Below, one piece after another: positions 1 through 12,042 of a stretch of 54,592 nt of DNA. The position numbers were made by a program, and so were the translations under genes. The notes below the pieces were generated by a model that did not search any database, was not told the DNA's origin, and saw only the letters and a program-made list of their open reading frames with translations. Within the stretch, counting starts at the first letter, position 1. Every line of letters starts with the position of its first letter. This DNA comes from Basidiobolus heterosporus B8920 (Eukaryota > Basidiobolomycota > Basidiobolomycetes > Basidiobolales > Basidiobolaceae): the NCBI GenBank assembly GCA_000697455.1, contig JNET01034446.1:1-54592 (forward strand), read 5' to 3'.

Positions 1-117
1 GATACCCCAATTGATTCCATTTCATCAACTAAAGTTGTGATTCTGTTTATCAAGGATTTTATGTCTTCTCTAGCATGCATCTTGGTGTTAAAGAATTTTC
101 TTCTCAAACACACTTGT

Positions 118-388
118 AGACTTATTCAATGTAAAGTTGACTTTTATTCTTTTGTCAAGAAGTAAACAAAGCAGCCTGTAGAGTGTACTAAGGAAGGTCC
201 CAGGAACATGTGTGTAAAATTTGGGGTCATTTGGACATGTTTGAGAAAGTCAAGTATTGTGGGTACTTCTAAGTTAGTGAAAAATATTCTAAGTAAAACC
301 CAAGTGTGAATTTTGGGTGAGAGGAATTTGCTAAGTAAATTTAAGAAGGGTGAGATCAAGTAAGAATAAATAGGTGATAAATTTTGTG
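118..388 (-). mobile_element. Copia LTR fragment (family 1), reverse orientation
   Basis: About 270 bp match, in reverse, the long terminal repeat seen intact at 638-985 and 45798-46146. Shared blocks include 'tttggggtcatttggacatg' and 'tattctaagtaaaaccc'. The fragment ends near 388, where the LTR 5' terminus would lie. Positions 1-117 show nothing I recognise. CpG is virtually absent. Confidence 0.75.
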
Positions 389-534
389 AATATCAAGAGC
401 CATTAGCTAGTGGGAAATTTGAATATATGAGAAACACTTAGGATATGTTTGTATGAATATTTAGCAAGTGGGAGTGTTGAAATTCACATAATTTAGCACC
501 TAATTGTTATTATCAAACTTAATCTCATTCTTAT
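389..534 (+). mobile_element. Copia polyprotein tail plus truncated LTR
   Basis: The segment starts with a decayed copy of the last codons of a copia RNase H region, similar to the better copy at 546-620. It continues through a purine-rich tract (gtgggag) into an LTR that begins tgttgaaat at 475. This LTR is cut at about 534, where a second polyprotein tail begins. The junction looks like an internal deletion or template switch between two related elements. Confidence 0.65.
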
Positions 535-985
535 TATACTTAGCAATTTCCCTAACCAAACCATTAGCTAGAGAGAAATTTGAATATTTAAGAAATCACT
601 TAGGATTAGTGCGTATGAATATTTAGTTGAGTGGGAGTGTTGAAATGCACATAATTTAGCACCTAATTATTCAAACCTGGTCTCATACTTACTATATTTA
701 CTTAGCAATTTCCTCTCACCCAAAACTCATACTTGGGTTTTACTTAGAATATTTTTCACTAACTTAGAAGTACCCACAATACTTGACTTTCTCAAACATG
801 TCCAAATGACCCCAAACTTTGCACACATGTTGCTGGACCTTCCTTAGCACATTCAACACATTACTTTGCTTACTTCTCAACAAAAGTGTAAAGCCAACTT
901 TACATCCAATAAATCTCTAAGTGAAAACCACATAATCTTCTAATTCTCCAAGTCACTTCCAGTAGCTCCCAGAATGTCACAACCA
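535..985 (+). mobile_element. Copia polyprotein C-terminus, polypurine tract and LTR
   Basis: Positions 535-620 translate to the classic copia ending: TKPLA, then EKFEYLRNHLGL, and a stop. The purine tract gtgggag follows, and the LTR starts at 638 (TGTTGAAAT) and runs about 347 bp to near 985 (cacaac). The order RNase H end, polypurine tract, 3' LTR is textbook Ty1/copia, so this is the 3' end of a plus-oriented element whose body is lost. Only one or two CpG occur in the first kilobase of the window. Confidence 0.8.
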
Positions 986-1183
986 GATCTTGTTTCCATA
1001 TATGAACTTAGGTAACTTCCATAAGTTTAAATATTTTCAAGACAAGGAAAATCTTCAAAGCACTAACAATCTAATTACATGATCAGTAGTTGAGGATAAG
1101 AGCCACACTCAGGGATTCTTGAGTGCTTGTCCGTACCTTGAATAGGATGATTTATTTACAATGGAAAGGAGGTACATTTCATC

Positions 1184-1801
1184 TTACACACACCCAAGCT
1201 TACCGATTCCTAGTAAACAGTCCATGGTAGTAGGCTTTTCACGAAGACTTTGTTGGTCAGATGATTGTGGTCTACTGATAGGTGTTGGTTTATACTTTGT
1301 AGAATATGTTGTGTAGGAAGTGGGATAGGTGGTTGTCCAAGTGGTAGTGTAAGACCACTTTCTTGACTTCTTCTTTCTATCCTCGTTTCCGTCTTTGACA
1401 CTGTTGGCGTAGTCATCGTACTTTAACTTTTGTCGATATTTTCTCCCACCCTTGGGTCTGGATTTTCTTGGATATTCCTCGATTTCTGGGTCAGTAGATG
1501 GAAGTTTTTGATCATAGCTATAATATTCATCATCAACATCTTCCTCGATAATTTCTTTGACTGTGGAGGACTTCCTTGAGGATGGCTTTTCTCTGCCGAG
1601 TAATCCAAGACTCAATTCTGAACCTAGGAGTCCATCGGATTGGTCGCCAGAATCACCAATGATTGGTAAAGATTTCAGAAGTCCTTGATGTAAGGAATCT
1701 ACGTCTTTAATCACATCCTTATTCTCCTCACTCGACTCGGCACTCACACGAATATGAGCCAGAAATAGAGAGCCAAAGGCCAACAAAAAGAGCGAGTGCA
1801 T
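1184..1801 (-). CDS. Small secreted protein, unknown function
   Basis: A single exon encodes 205 residues. The N-terminus (MHSLFLLAFGSLFLAHIRVSA) is a good signal peptide, cleaved probably around residue 21. The mature part is low-complexity: an acidic stretch with EEDVDDEYYSYD, a basic middle with dibasic or tribasic clusters (RKYRQK, RKKKSRK) that could be Kex2-type processing sites, a Thr/Tyr-rich block around residues 150-170, and a short tail with the only two cysteines (DCLLGIGKLGC). I recognise no domain. It lies next to the left retroelement cluster. It could be a cell-wall or secreted effector-like protein, but that is inference from composition and signal peptide only. Confidence 0.6.
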   Translation of the reverse strand: MHSLFLLAFGSLFLAHIRVSAESSEENKDVIKDVDSLHQGLLKSLPIIGDSGDQSDGLLGSELSLGLLGREKPSSRKSSTVKEIIEEDVDDEYYSYDQKLPSTDPEIEEYPRKSRPKGGRKYRQKLKYDDYANSVKDGNEDRKKKSRKWSYTTTWTTTYPTSYTTYSTKYKPTPISRPQSSDQQSLREKPTTMDCLLGIGKLGCV

Positions 1802-2259
1802 CTTTCGATGGTTAGTAAAGTTATGTTACGGTTACGGTTACGGTTAAAGCTAAGGTTAGATAGAGGCAGTTTTAATGGTGCCTGCTACCTAGACTCTATC
1901 CGTTTAATCGGTTTTTATATGCTGTGACGGAGAAAATCGTGATGGGGAAAGGCCGGCTGTAGCCTCGGAATATTTTCTCTGTAGTAAATGGGATTGTTGC
2001 TGAGGATAATCCAGCAGCTAATACAAATGATACACGCTGAATATATGTTAAATACACGCTGGATACATGTTGTATACACGCTAGATACATCCCAATACTA
2101 ATGCTACACACTCGATTCACTTGTGTCTGTCGTCGTTTATTACAATTGAATAGAATAGGGAACAGAATAAGATCGTTTGAGGCCCACCAGATGCCAGTTA
2201 TCCTTTACACTAGATATATACAAGCACCTCTATGTATGGTTACTCTATAAGGGAAGTAT
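1802..2259. repeat. Intergenic 458 bp with two short tandem repeats
   Basis: Upstream of the secreted-protein gene a TTACGG-type hexamer repeats about four times at 1826-1850, grading into gctaaggttag. Further on, a 22-bp unit beginning tacacgct occurs three times with mismatches at 2031, 2053 and 2075. No gene is visible. Confidence 0.6.
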
Positions 2260-4194
2260 CTATTGTTTTGGTTGGCTGTTCTTCTGGCTCAATGCCAAAT
2301 GGAAACTGCCAGTAGTTTCGGTTTTAAGGATTTCACGGAGTGCCATTGTAGCATATTGACTGGAACTCAAGGAGAATGAGACACGAAGAGCCAGACGTTC
2401 GCCATCTGCCTCGCCGGTGGGCTGCTGTACGCCTGCCAAGATATCCAGATCGGTTTGAGAGAGCGTAGCGTCAGGGTCAGAGTATCTCAATGTCTGCCAA
2501 GAAACGTTTTCGGGCTTAACCATGAACTTGCGGTAGGATCCAGGAAGGGAGAATTCTCTAAAAAGGTAAGCCATGGTTAGTGGGTGATCATCGCAGCAGT
2601 CGATCCAATGCTCTACTTACTTGACGTTTCTGCGCATATCCTTGGGGTCGAGTCCGTCTTGGCTCATGAGTTCGTGGTACTTGCTACCAATTTCATTCTC
2701 GGGGTACACCACATCGAATCCTGGCAGTGGAAGCACAACATCATAGATAGTGTATTGGGACAGGTCATCCGAGGTCAGTACTTTGACTGCCACGGCATGG
2801 CTGGACTCCTCATCCAACTCCTCAACTTCCCGCAGCTCGGTTTCGTTGGCCAGAACAAGATCCCCAATAACAGGCTTATCAGAGCCATAGCGCTGAATTC
2901 TTTGGGAGACCATGTGGTTCCAGACATAAGATTGATACGCGTGAACATACATCATTCGTAGATTGCGGGGAATCATCTTGATAGCACCCAGGAAATCCCG
3001 TTGCTGTCCACTCTTGGCGAATGTTGAGAGGATGTGGGTCTCTGCAACACATTTCCTGGGAAATACCTCGAGCGCCTTCTTGGGATCATGGTTTTGAGCC
3101 CATTCTTTACGGGCCTCTGCGATATCCCCGTTCTCGCCTTCACGAGGCATAAGGATAAGGTCAACCGCCTGCTCCCATTGTCCAAGTAGCATGGCCTTGC
3201 CTATGGTGTGTGTGGGGGCTCCACTAGAGCCAAATCTCTGCATGCCAAAGTAATTGATGAAGCCTTTATCCTTGATCGTGGTCACTGCTTTATCTATGAT
3301 CTCCTCGGACTCAACGACGACATCTCTGAGAACGATGGAGAAATGGTTTCCCTTCAAGTCTCCAAGGTCAAGTTTACTTTTGCAGTAGCCGAAGTTTCCA
3401 AGCTGCATGCCACGAAGGCGTTTGTTCAACCCAGACAGTCTCTCAGGTTTGACATGGTAGGCCGTGACCCATTGTGCGGTGATGCCACGTTTATCCTTGG
3501 TTCCGGCATAGGAAAAGATTTTCGAACTCATTTTCATGATTTTGGAGAGCATATTCACAGCCTCCATGGTGTCTTTATTTTCTTTGTGAAGTACAAATCG
3601 ACAAAAATCTCCTTCGGCAACATTCCAGTCATTTCTTTTCCGTTGGAATTTCTTATCTCTTCTGTCAACACCCTCAGCGACGTATCTGACTTTGATGCAT
3701 CCCTCCGAAGCCTCCGTGACTAATTTTCGGTCAAAAGCATTTTTGAAAAACCTATGAATCTCGGTTCTTTTCTCCTTATCATCGATGGCCTCGATTAAAA
3801 CATGCTGAGGCTCTTCACCCTTGGTTTCGAGTAATTTTTGAATTGCTTGGGGGGTTTCAAGGTTGCCGAGTAAGTTAGCTAAGCTAGAAACACTGTCTTC
3901 AACGGACAGCAAAGGGACTTCCTCTTTGGGAGGTTCCAGAGGGGTGCTCTTGGGAATCGAGAAATCAGTCAAGTGGACTACGTTACCATCTTGGTCGATC
4001 TCGTTAACCAAGAAATCTGAATAACGTTGTTTTATGATGGCTGAGAAACCTGGAATGGTTGCGTTCACATATTCGGTGATGCCGACGGCTTTTTCACCCC
4101 ATGGTGTACTATGGTTCTGAATCTCAATCTTGGGGGATTGTTCTGTCTCCTGCTCTACCTCTACTTTAATACGTTTTGCTGGAGGAGAGCTCAT
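2260..4194 (-). CDS. PUS7: tRNA/snRNA/mRNA pseudouridine synthase, TruD/Pus7 family
   Basis: Pus7 converts uridine to pseudouridine in tRNAs, U2 snRNA and mRNAs. The exons are 4194-2621 and 2557-2260, with a 63-nt intron (gtaagt...ctaac...ttttag), giving 623 residues, close to family size. The catalytic-Asp region reads YAGTKDKRGITAQWVT. The TruD signature INYFGMQRFG and the N-terminal motif PGFSAIIKQRYSDFLVNEID are also present. The start (MSSPPAKRIKVE) contains a Myc-like nuclear localisation signal. The insertion domain before the C-terminal catalytic half matches eukaryotic Pus7 rather than bacterial TruD. It is divergent from the spectraplakin-like gene, with which it shares a 622-bp promoter region. 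A + strand open frame at 3208-3723 is only its antisense shadow. Confidence 0.93.
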
Positions 4195-4816
4195 GACAGT
4201 ATGAATATGAAAAGTTGAGAGTAAACTTCTCTATTGTTCACCACCGTAGGAATTGTATGGTAAACCGACGTTGTATTTTTTTTTCTTAATTGTTCACGTA
4301 TTCCTAGCTTTATTCTGGAATAGATCCATCCCGTAGTTGGAGAAATATCAATAATGGATGGAGAAAGCTATCCAATCAGTAAATCATCCCAACCTCACAA
4401 CTAGGCAAAAAGGGGTGTGAAAGGGGAAAGCAGGAGGAGAAAATCCTCTACAAATGGTGGCTTTGAAAAAATCTGGGATGAGGGAAGGTGCTTGATGTGT
4501 GAAATAGAGTTCGATTCAATTGATGATATTTCTTAAATTACCTTAATTTCTTCATTGATGCTCATTCGTTTATTGGTGGGAGACTAACCGGCATCGAGAT
4601 TGGAGGTTACAGTCGAAGTGTATACCACCAACAGTTGACCTAGAAGCATATACTGCGTAGTGTTGTGTTGTGCCGAAATTCAAGGATTACTCTTACTTTT
4701 TTAGCTCACCGTTAAGAAACCATACTGTTGCTGGTTAAATTGTACTCCTTTAAATAGCCTAAGACGTTGGGAAGACACCAATAATTTTTCTATTTGGAAC
4801 GTGAAGGTGTTTTTCT
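4195..4816. promoter_or_regulatory. Divergent promoter region with a CCAAT box
   Basis: This 622-bp region separates the divergent PUS7 and CH-GAS2 genes. It holds a perfect CCAATCA at 4372-4378, the consensus for the fungal HAP/CCAAT-binding complex. No gene is seen. Function is inferred from the motif and position only. Confidence 0.4.
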
Positions 4817-7800
4817 ATGTCGTGGACCACCCTTAGAAGAAGCCTATCTGCATATCGCTCGCCCACTCGTTCGTCCACCTCCACTGGTTCCGAATACAAT
4901 GAGTCCGATTACAATGACGAGAAGATTCGAGAGCTTGCCTTTACTTACGAAGAGATTCAAAAGAAAACCTTTACCAAATGGATCAACTCACAGTTAGTAG
5001 ACGAAGAGGACCAGGTCGTTTCTATCGATTTAGACCTTAGAGATGGAAAATTATTACTTAAACTACTAGAAACTCTTTCTAAACAATCTCTTCCTAAACC
5101 AGAGAAGCTGTCCATGCGCATTCACTACATGTCTAACGTGTCAAAAGCTTTGCAATTTTTGGAAAAAAATCTAGGAGAATCTCTATCGAACATTGGTAGT
5201 GAAGACATCGTAGACGGAAACACTAAGCTGACGTTAGGGCTTATATGGCTTTTGATTCTGAAGTTTCAAATTCAACAAGTAGACAAGGAAGAGTTGATAC
5301 ACTCTTTAGAGATGAATTTTGAGGAGCTTCCTGGAGATACGGACAGATCGGTGAATAGGCGTTCTGTTGGCCTTCTTTTTATTTACCATCTTACTAATTG
5401 ATTTTAAGAAGAACAAAGGTGGCTCTTTAAGCCTTCCTGCCACGCTGAACAAAAAATCCTCTTGGAGTGATTTGGTGAGCAAGAAAGATATCAAAGGATC
5501 ACTTCTCTTATGGGTACAGAACCAACTGGCTATATTTGGTGAGTTGGCCCCATTGGTGAAAGACTTTCATCGATCTTGGAAGAACGGCGCAGCCTTCTCG
5601 GCTCTCATCAATCGACATGACCCTAGACTGATAGCTCATCCAGAAGTGGTTCAAACCCGAGTGGAAAGAGGAAAAGAGGAGTGGAAAAACATTTTGAACG
5701 ATGCCTTTCTAGTTGCCAACGAGGCTATGGGAATCCCGTTTTTGCTGGATGCCGAGGATATTGTTAATGTAGATTTACCCGACGAAAAGTCGATAATGAC
5801 CTATGTATCGGAATATTACAAAGTCATGTCAAAGAAGCAGAAAGATGAGGAATACTGTGGAATGGTCGAGACCGCACGCAAGGAACTTGATCTGGAGCGG
5901 AACCGAAAGAAGGCGGAGGAGCAAGCAAAGGAGGCTGTATCAGTTGCAGATGAGCTTCTCTTGACGATCCAGAAATCTCTAAACTCACTGCCGGACGTCT
6001 CGGATTTCGAGACAGAATTAGAACGACTTTCATTAGGAAGTTTCTGGGCCTCGCTAGCCTCATTTGAGGATGTGGCTTCGGAATTATCAGAGAGTGTCAA
6101 ACACTTTCAAGCAGGTGCACAAAAAATCATTCAAGGCGATGATTTACTTGCGGAAACATCGAAAGGCCTTCTTCAAGAGAAGCTTTCAAATGTACTAGAC
6201 CATCATGAGCGCCTCTGCAGTGAGGCCGCTGAACGCACTCAGTTATGTAAGATGCTTCAAGCGGTTGTCGATAAACAGGAGGAAATCCACGTCTTCGAGA
6301 AAGCAACTGATGAGCTTTTAGGTGATGTGCACAAACTTATCGACCTACGATTGTCTGGTGGGGTTAGAAAAGACCGGTCTTCTTTGTTGGTAAGCATCAC
6401 CCACGATATTGACGAGCTAGAGCAATCAGTGGCAATGATATGTAATGAGATGCCCAACCCGTCGCCAAAATATCTACTCGATGCTAAAGAGGCATTGATT
6501 ACTGCGGTTTCAGATACGAAAGCGTTGATCATTGCAGAAGATAGCCGATTCAAGCAAGAGAAGTCGGCGGAGGATTTTCAAACTCGGTACTCGACGCTGA
6601 CTTCGAAGTTCAGTGAAGGCATCTCAAAAATCACCGAAATTGAAGAATCCATTCTAGCGTGCGTGGATGATTTTGGAAAATACAAGACGGTGCTCTCTGA
6701 ACAAAAGGCACTGCTAAAAAGCTCTTCTAGTTCGTTGAAAGCCAGAGAGCTAGAGCTTGAAACATTGAATCAGACTGCCTTGACGATGACTAAAGATGAG
6801 CCAACGATTCCGAAGCTCATGGACATGGCGCAAGATCTAGCCCAGCAATGGCACAAAAAGCTAGAGATATTAAGCAACGAAACGCATCAATTTGATGAGC
6901 TGTTCAAATACCTTCAAATTGAAAAGTTGATACGAAGCAAATTGACTTCAATCAAGGCTTCCATAGATGGCTGGGATGACGATAGCGCTGAGCACACGAT
7001 GATACAGACCGGTAATGGTCTTCGTTTGCTACGCAAAAAATTCGATGACATGGCCCCCATCTATTCGCACATCCGCCTTACTCAAGAGCGCCATGCTGAA
7101 CTGAAGCTATTCCTGGAGGAAAACGAGCAACTTTACGAGAGAAAATGGGGGGAACTAAGTCAGAAGAGAACTCCTACACGTTGGCAGGACACCGCAAAGG
7201 ATGTCGAGAGTGTCTTGGAGAATCTACGTTCGACTTTGTCAGCTCGAATCTCGGTTCATGGTCTGACCTGTACTCCAGAGCAGCATTCTAGTCTAATCGA
7301 AGAGATCGACAAATTCGACAAAGAGATCCAGAATTTTGAGAAGACCACCTGGGAGCCATTTGAGGAGCAAACCAACGAACGTCTGGGTGAAAGTACGCCT
7401 GGAATATGCGCCATCATCGAAAATATTCACCAGGTTCTGCTAGGCTCATGGATCGAAGTCCAAGAAAGTTTAGAAAGGCGAAAACGCGAAATTAGACTCA
7501 TATCTCGAGGATTCGAGTTCGCAAAGCAAGCCAACGAGCTTGAATGCAAAATGAAGGACACCAATCTTTTAGCAAGGAAGATCCTGGATGATGAAGTGAT
7601 CAAAGGCGAAACCGAGGCTCAATTAGATTTGTTCAAGTGCGAGATTGACGACCTGAGCTTAAAATATGAGGAGCTCTTTGATTCTGAAGATGAGACTTAT
7701 GTAAAAAGACTGACTGAACTTGAGAACATCTACGAGACAACCAGAAGCAATTTAATTGAGTCACAGAAAGAAAATAATTCAAGGGCTTGGTGGCTACAGG

Positions 7801-10800
7801 CTGAAGCAGCGAAAATACGGATCGAAAAGTTCAAGCATGAGATTCAATTAGTTCCATCCGAGGTAAAGGATTACGAGACAAAGCTGGAAGTCGACACGCA
7901 CTTGAAAAATACGCTGCAAACCACCCAACGCTTAGAGGAATTCGAGAAGAAGGATGTAGCGTCGCTCACTCACTCCAAGAATTGTCTGGACTCTTTGGCG
8001 GACGAAGAAAAACCTGAGGACTCAGAAAAGATAGTATCAGATTATGAAGGCATTCTATCTAGCATATCCCAATTAAGGCAAACGATAAGTAACTCTCGTG
8101 AACTGTTGACCATTCTACTTGATGTACTTCCTTTACTAGCCGATCTAAAGGCCTTGAGCGAAAAGCTTACTACCAAAAAGGCGGAAGCAAGAGAGTTACA
8201 GTCCGATGCCAAATGGACTTCAGAGATGGACGATATCTCTCAACTCTTACCAAGATACACAGCTTTGGACGAAGAGCTTACAGGGATCAAAGAAACCCAG
8301 CTCATTCCGCAATCCCAATCCATTTCGCCAGTGATTGAATTACTTCAAAGCTCCTCACTTCCTGGCCTTGTACAAGTAAAAGAAGAAATACTAAAGAAAC
8401 GAGATCTGGCCTTGTCGCTATATGATGGTCTAGGTAGCATGATGGAGAACATTGAACTCACCATCGGGCAAACAACAGCAGTTGTCAAGTTTATGGCTTC
8501 AGCAACGGAGCTGGAGAGGGGTGTCATTGAAGCCAAGCTTCTTATTGATAAATCTTTGAACGATCATGAGGAAAACAGTACAACCATCGATGAGAAATTA
8601 AAAGCGCTCAAGGAGAAATTGGAGTCGACTCACATCCAAGTGCACAGTATTCCTGAGATGGTGGAGTTTTTAGATGGAAATGAGGTTAGTGAATCTAGCT
8701 CAAAAGCGCTCCAAGCAGCCATCTCTCGTTACCAAAATCTAGCTGATTCAATCCAGTCCGTGCTCGAAGGATTTTCCAAGCAAAAACACAATCAGCAACA
8801 AGCAGCAATCCATGGCGCTTATATGGAAACTTACGTTCACCTTGTAGCTTGGATTAAAGAAAAAGAGCACGAGCTACGCGCCTTGTGTCCTGCAAGCGAC
8901 GTCGAACCGCTGGAAACGCAATGTGACAATGTCATCTCTATAGTTGATGATATTCCTAGTCACGAATCTGCGTATACATCACTTCACAATCTTCATCTGA
9001 AGCTCAAAGAGAACGCCAAAGAGCCAGATGCTTTAAAGCAGTTGCAAACGATTGACTCATGTGAAGAGGAGATTGGTAAATCTTGGGAAAATCTCAAGGA
9101 ACTTGCTTCGAACTCATTAGACAGGACGAGGTCAGCGTTAGCGTCTGCTCGTTATTTAAAGAGCGCACAGAATTTACTTTTAACTCTGGACCAGATTCAG
9201 AAAGAGATCGAGTCAACCGATCCGGCCAAAGTTGAAAACGATGTTGTGTTGAAATGGCGCTCTCAGCTGGAAGCCATAGAGCAAGATTCCTCTAATCAGT
9301 TCCAAACAGTAAGTGAATGTTACATATCTGAACATAAAAGCAGTGTTCGCAAACAACACGAGGATATCGAGAAAATTTTGGATCTAGCGAAAGTACAACT
9401 CGCAAAGTTTGTTTCTAGCATCAAGAGTTCTAGACTTTTGGCAGTTTACCTCGACGATGTGGAGGATTTCCGAACTACTCTTGTCGAGCGCAATCAAGAA
9501 ATCTCGGCTATTCGAAGTACTCATAGCAAGATGGACGGAGATTCTTTAGAGAAAGACGAATCTCAACTAAACAGTTTCATTCTTGCCTATACGAAACTGG
9601 AATCTGACCTGAGGATGTGTACAGCCCGTCATGACCATCTCCGCGAATATTACTTCACAATCTTGGCCCAATCCCCGGATGCCACTGACAAAATCAGCCA
9701 AAGCCAAGATCAAATTGAGTCTGAGTGGGCTCGGCTTTCAAGTGCATATCACACAATGAAAGATGAGGTGGAATTTCTTCGTCTCTATGTTCAATGGCAC
9801 CAGCAGTTGAGGGATGCTGAACTGCTTTCAAGCTCTCTTGTTAGCAGAACTCAATTACCTGCTGATATTGACTCGATTGACTTGCAACATGAGATCGACT
9901 ACTTGGAGAAAGGTCTAAGCAAGTGTCGAGGAATTCTTGGCTTCACTGAGCACCCAGACTGGTTGTCGCCGCCAAAGGGCCAACTAGATAACATCAGTGC
10001 TCTCAAAAACATGTATTCTTCTGTCCAAGTAAAGCTAGAAGCGTTGGAAATGGCCCCCTACAATATCAGAAAGCGCTTTGTTGGTAGCAGCCTAGAGTCT
10101 ATTCAGCAACAGCTGGTGATTCTCCAGGAAGAGGTCGATGGCATGAAGAATTGTAGCGAACAGGAGCTTAAAGAGGCTGAGATCACCCTGCGAAATGGAA
10201 TAATGAACAGGATCCAACAGCTAGATCCAATACTTGCCTCATCACAAGACTTGAGCAAAGAATTTCAAGATCAACGAAATGTCACAGAGGCTCAAGTTAA
10301 AGCGTTACTCACTACTATGGACGAGCTTAAGAGCTGGTCTTCCCATGCCCAAGAATTTCATCTTCTGGTAGATAGGATCGATAACGCCATGGGCTCTTTA
10401 CTGGATCTGGTGGACCAGAATCCCGGGGAAGGAGGAGCTTCTGCGTATTCCATTAGCAAGCAACTGGAATCCTCGTTCAACTCTCTTTCAAGGAGGATTC
10501 CCAAAGCTATTGAAAAAGCCAAATCCCTGGCCGATGGGCTCAATGATTGGAGCGTCACGGAACGACTGAAAATCTTACCAGAGCAATGGGAGGAAATGAA
10601 GAGTCTTGTTGTTCAACGACTTCAGGATCTTCACGAGTTGGCCAAAAGAAAAATCTCCCGATCAAGCCTGATACCTACACCCACCGAGAGACGCTCCCTC
10701 TCTCCCTCAAGATCCATTTCACCATCTACTGCCTCAAGATCCCGGTCGGCCACCCCCCAATCTGTATGGAGGCCTACCAGCCCAATGTCCGGTAGTTATA

Positions 10801-11457
10801 TGAGACCCACATTAGCATCATTATCAAGAGTGTCTGCAGCAAATCAGCCACTCAAGTCACCACGCAAGTCCTCATCCCCTTTACCAAAACCTACCCAAAC
10901 AAAGCGTAAGGTACAGGCGCGCATCAACACCTGGAACACAGCACGTCCGATTCCCAAAAGAATGGTGCCTACCTCACCCAACAATTACATCCCAGACCCC
11001 AAGGACCCACTTGACGTGGAAGTGGGAAGAATCGTCAACAACTGTCCTCTCAAAATCAAAATAGCGAAAGCTAATGAAAATGGACGCTATTGGATCGGTG
11101 AAATTGATCCCAAGCTTTGTTATTGTCGAATTTTGAACAGCAAGATGGTGATGGTGCGCGTAGGGGGCGGATGGGCTGAGCTTTCTAGGTAAGTTTTTTT
11201 CTGGTTTGATGTGTGTACAGCTCTCGAACTAATTTCATTTGGTATGCAACTGTCAAGATATTTATCGGGTAAGTCCTATTGTATTCCAGCACATTGCATC
11301 CTAACATATTGTATCCTAACCCTCATCTGCTAATCTGGCTCTATCTCTAGATCACTCTTCTTTTGAGCGCAAGTTTATACCAGTCGGGTTTGAATCACCT
11401 GAAGTTCTCCAGAGCGAGCCCACTGTCACTGGCAATGGCAAGGAGGCCAAAGCATAA
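4817..11457 (+). CDS. Spectraplakin-like actin/microtubule linker (CH-CH-rod-GAS2)
   Basis: Exons 4817-5350, 5409-11188, 11258-11268 (11-nt microexon) and 11351-11457 give 2,143 residues. Two calponin-homology domains (about 45-152 and 205-315; DLRDGKLLLKLLE and SWKNGAAFSALINRHDP) form a type 1/2 actin-binding pair. A long helical rod of spectrin-like repeats (about 330-1920) follows. A Ser/Arg/Pro-rich basic segment contains SLIP at 1931-1934, an SxIP-type EB1-binding motif. The GAS2 microtubule-binding domain is at about 2040-2110 (YWIG, LCYCRIL, MVMVRVGGGWAELSR). This order is that of animal spectraplakins, so the protein likely links actin filaments to microtubules in the cortex or at plus ends. 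Start: first ATG before the CH domain. Its tandem neighbour is a shorter paralogue. Confidence 0.88.
10665..10676 (+). other. SxIP (SLIP) EB1-binding motif codons
   Basis: The codons agc ctg ata cct encode S-L-I-P, preceded by basic and serine residues (KRKISRS) and followed by TPTERRSLSPSRS. The S/T-x-I-P tetrapeptide in a basic, serine-rich, unstructured context is the established ligand for the EB1-family EBH domain. The downstream paralogue at 12043-15431 lacks it. Confidence 0.6.
11258..11268 (+). other. 11-nt coding microexon in the GAS2 domain
   Basis: Sequence atatttatcgg, flanked by ag on the left and gtaagt on the right. It completes an Arg codon, encodes Tyr-Leu-Ser and gives the first base of an Asp codon, restoring the reading RYLSDH after GGGWAELS. 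The paralogue has a microexon of identical length and phase at 15024-15034. Confidence 0.8.
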
Positions 11458-12042
11458 TTCCAACTCAAGCACTACCCTACCTCCACAATAATAATCACAT
11501 CCATAGTTTAATTAAAGTGCTACCACCCCTAACCCTATTATTTACACTCATTGTATATAATAATATGCATATTCCAAGCGTGTTTTCTTTTGGCTGATCA
11601 ATTCACATGTTGTCATCGTTTCCAGTGGCTCATCTCAGATTGTTTGGTGCCACACCAAATCCGGCTTAATAATAACAAATATGCTATTCTATTGAAATCT
11701 ATTTTAAGCGCTGTCAATCACATCCGCACTACTTGTATTGTGGTAACGACTGTCTGTATCCTGCACCTAAATCTTTCTCCCTTCTCCCTATAGCCCCTCT
11801 ATTCCAACATACGAGCATTTTTGTCAGTCTTGAGTTTTACATTGTATACCAAGGTCTATAGAAGAATCCAAACAGCACTCCCATAGAGGTAGTGGCTTTA
11901 TTAGAGTTTTGGCTTGGAGACAAATAAGATACATACGATCTAGCCAACTCATTGAGGCACAAAGGTCTTGATTTACTACAACCACGAATACTCCCCCATT
12001 CCTTGTAAATTCTGTTTCTTTTTCTGCTGATATTAGTATTCT
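11458..12042. other. Intergenic 585 bp
   Basis: AT-rich spacer between the two tandem GAS2 genes. A short telomere-like ccctaaccct lies at about 11527-11536, in what is probably the 3' UTR of the first gene. No gene or clear promoter motif is seen. Confidence 0.5.

Noticed and set aside
144-359. Open frames at 144-359, 41947-42162 and 45892-46107 as related proteins
   Set aside because: They are translations of the same LTR sequence in non-coding repeats and carry no start context or domain.
3208-3723. 171-codon open frame on the + strand
   Set aside because: It lies antisense to PUS7, has no recognisable domain and is explained by codon composition of the real gene. The same applies to antisense frames at 29445-29834 and 30261-30575.
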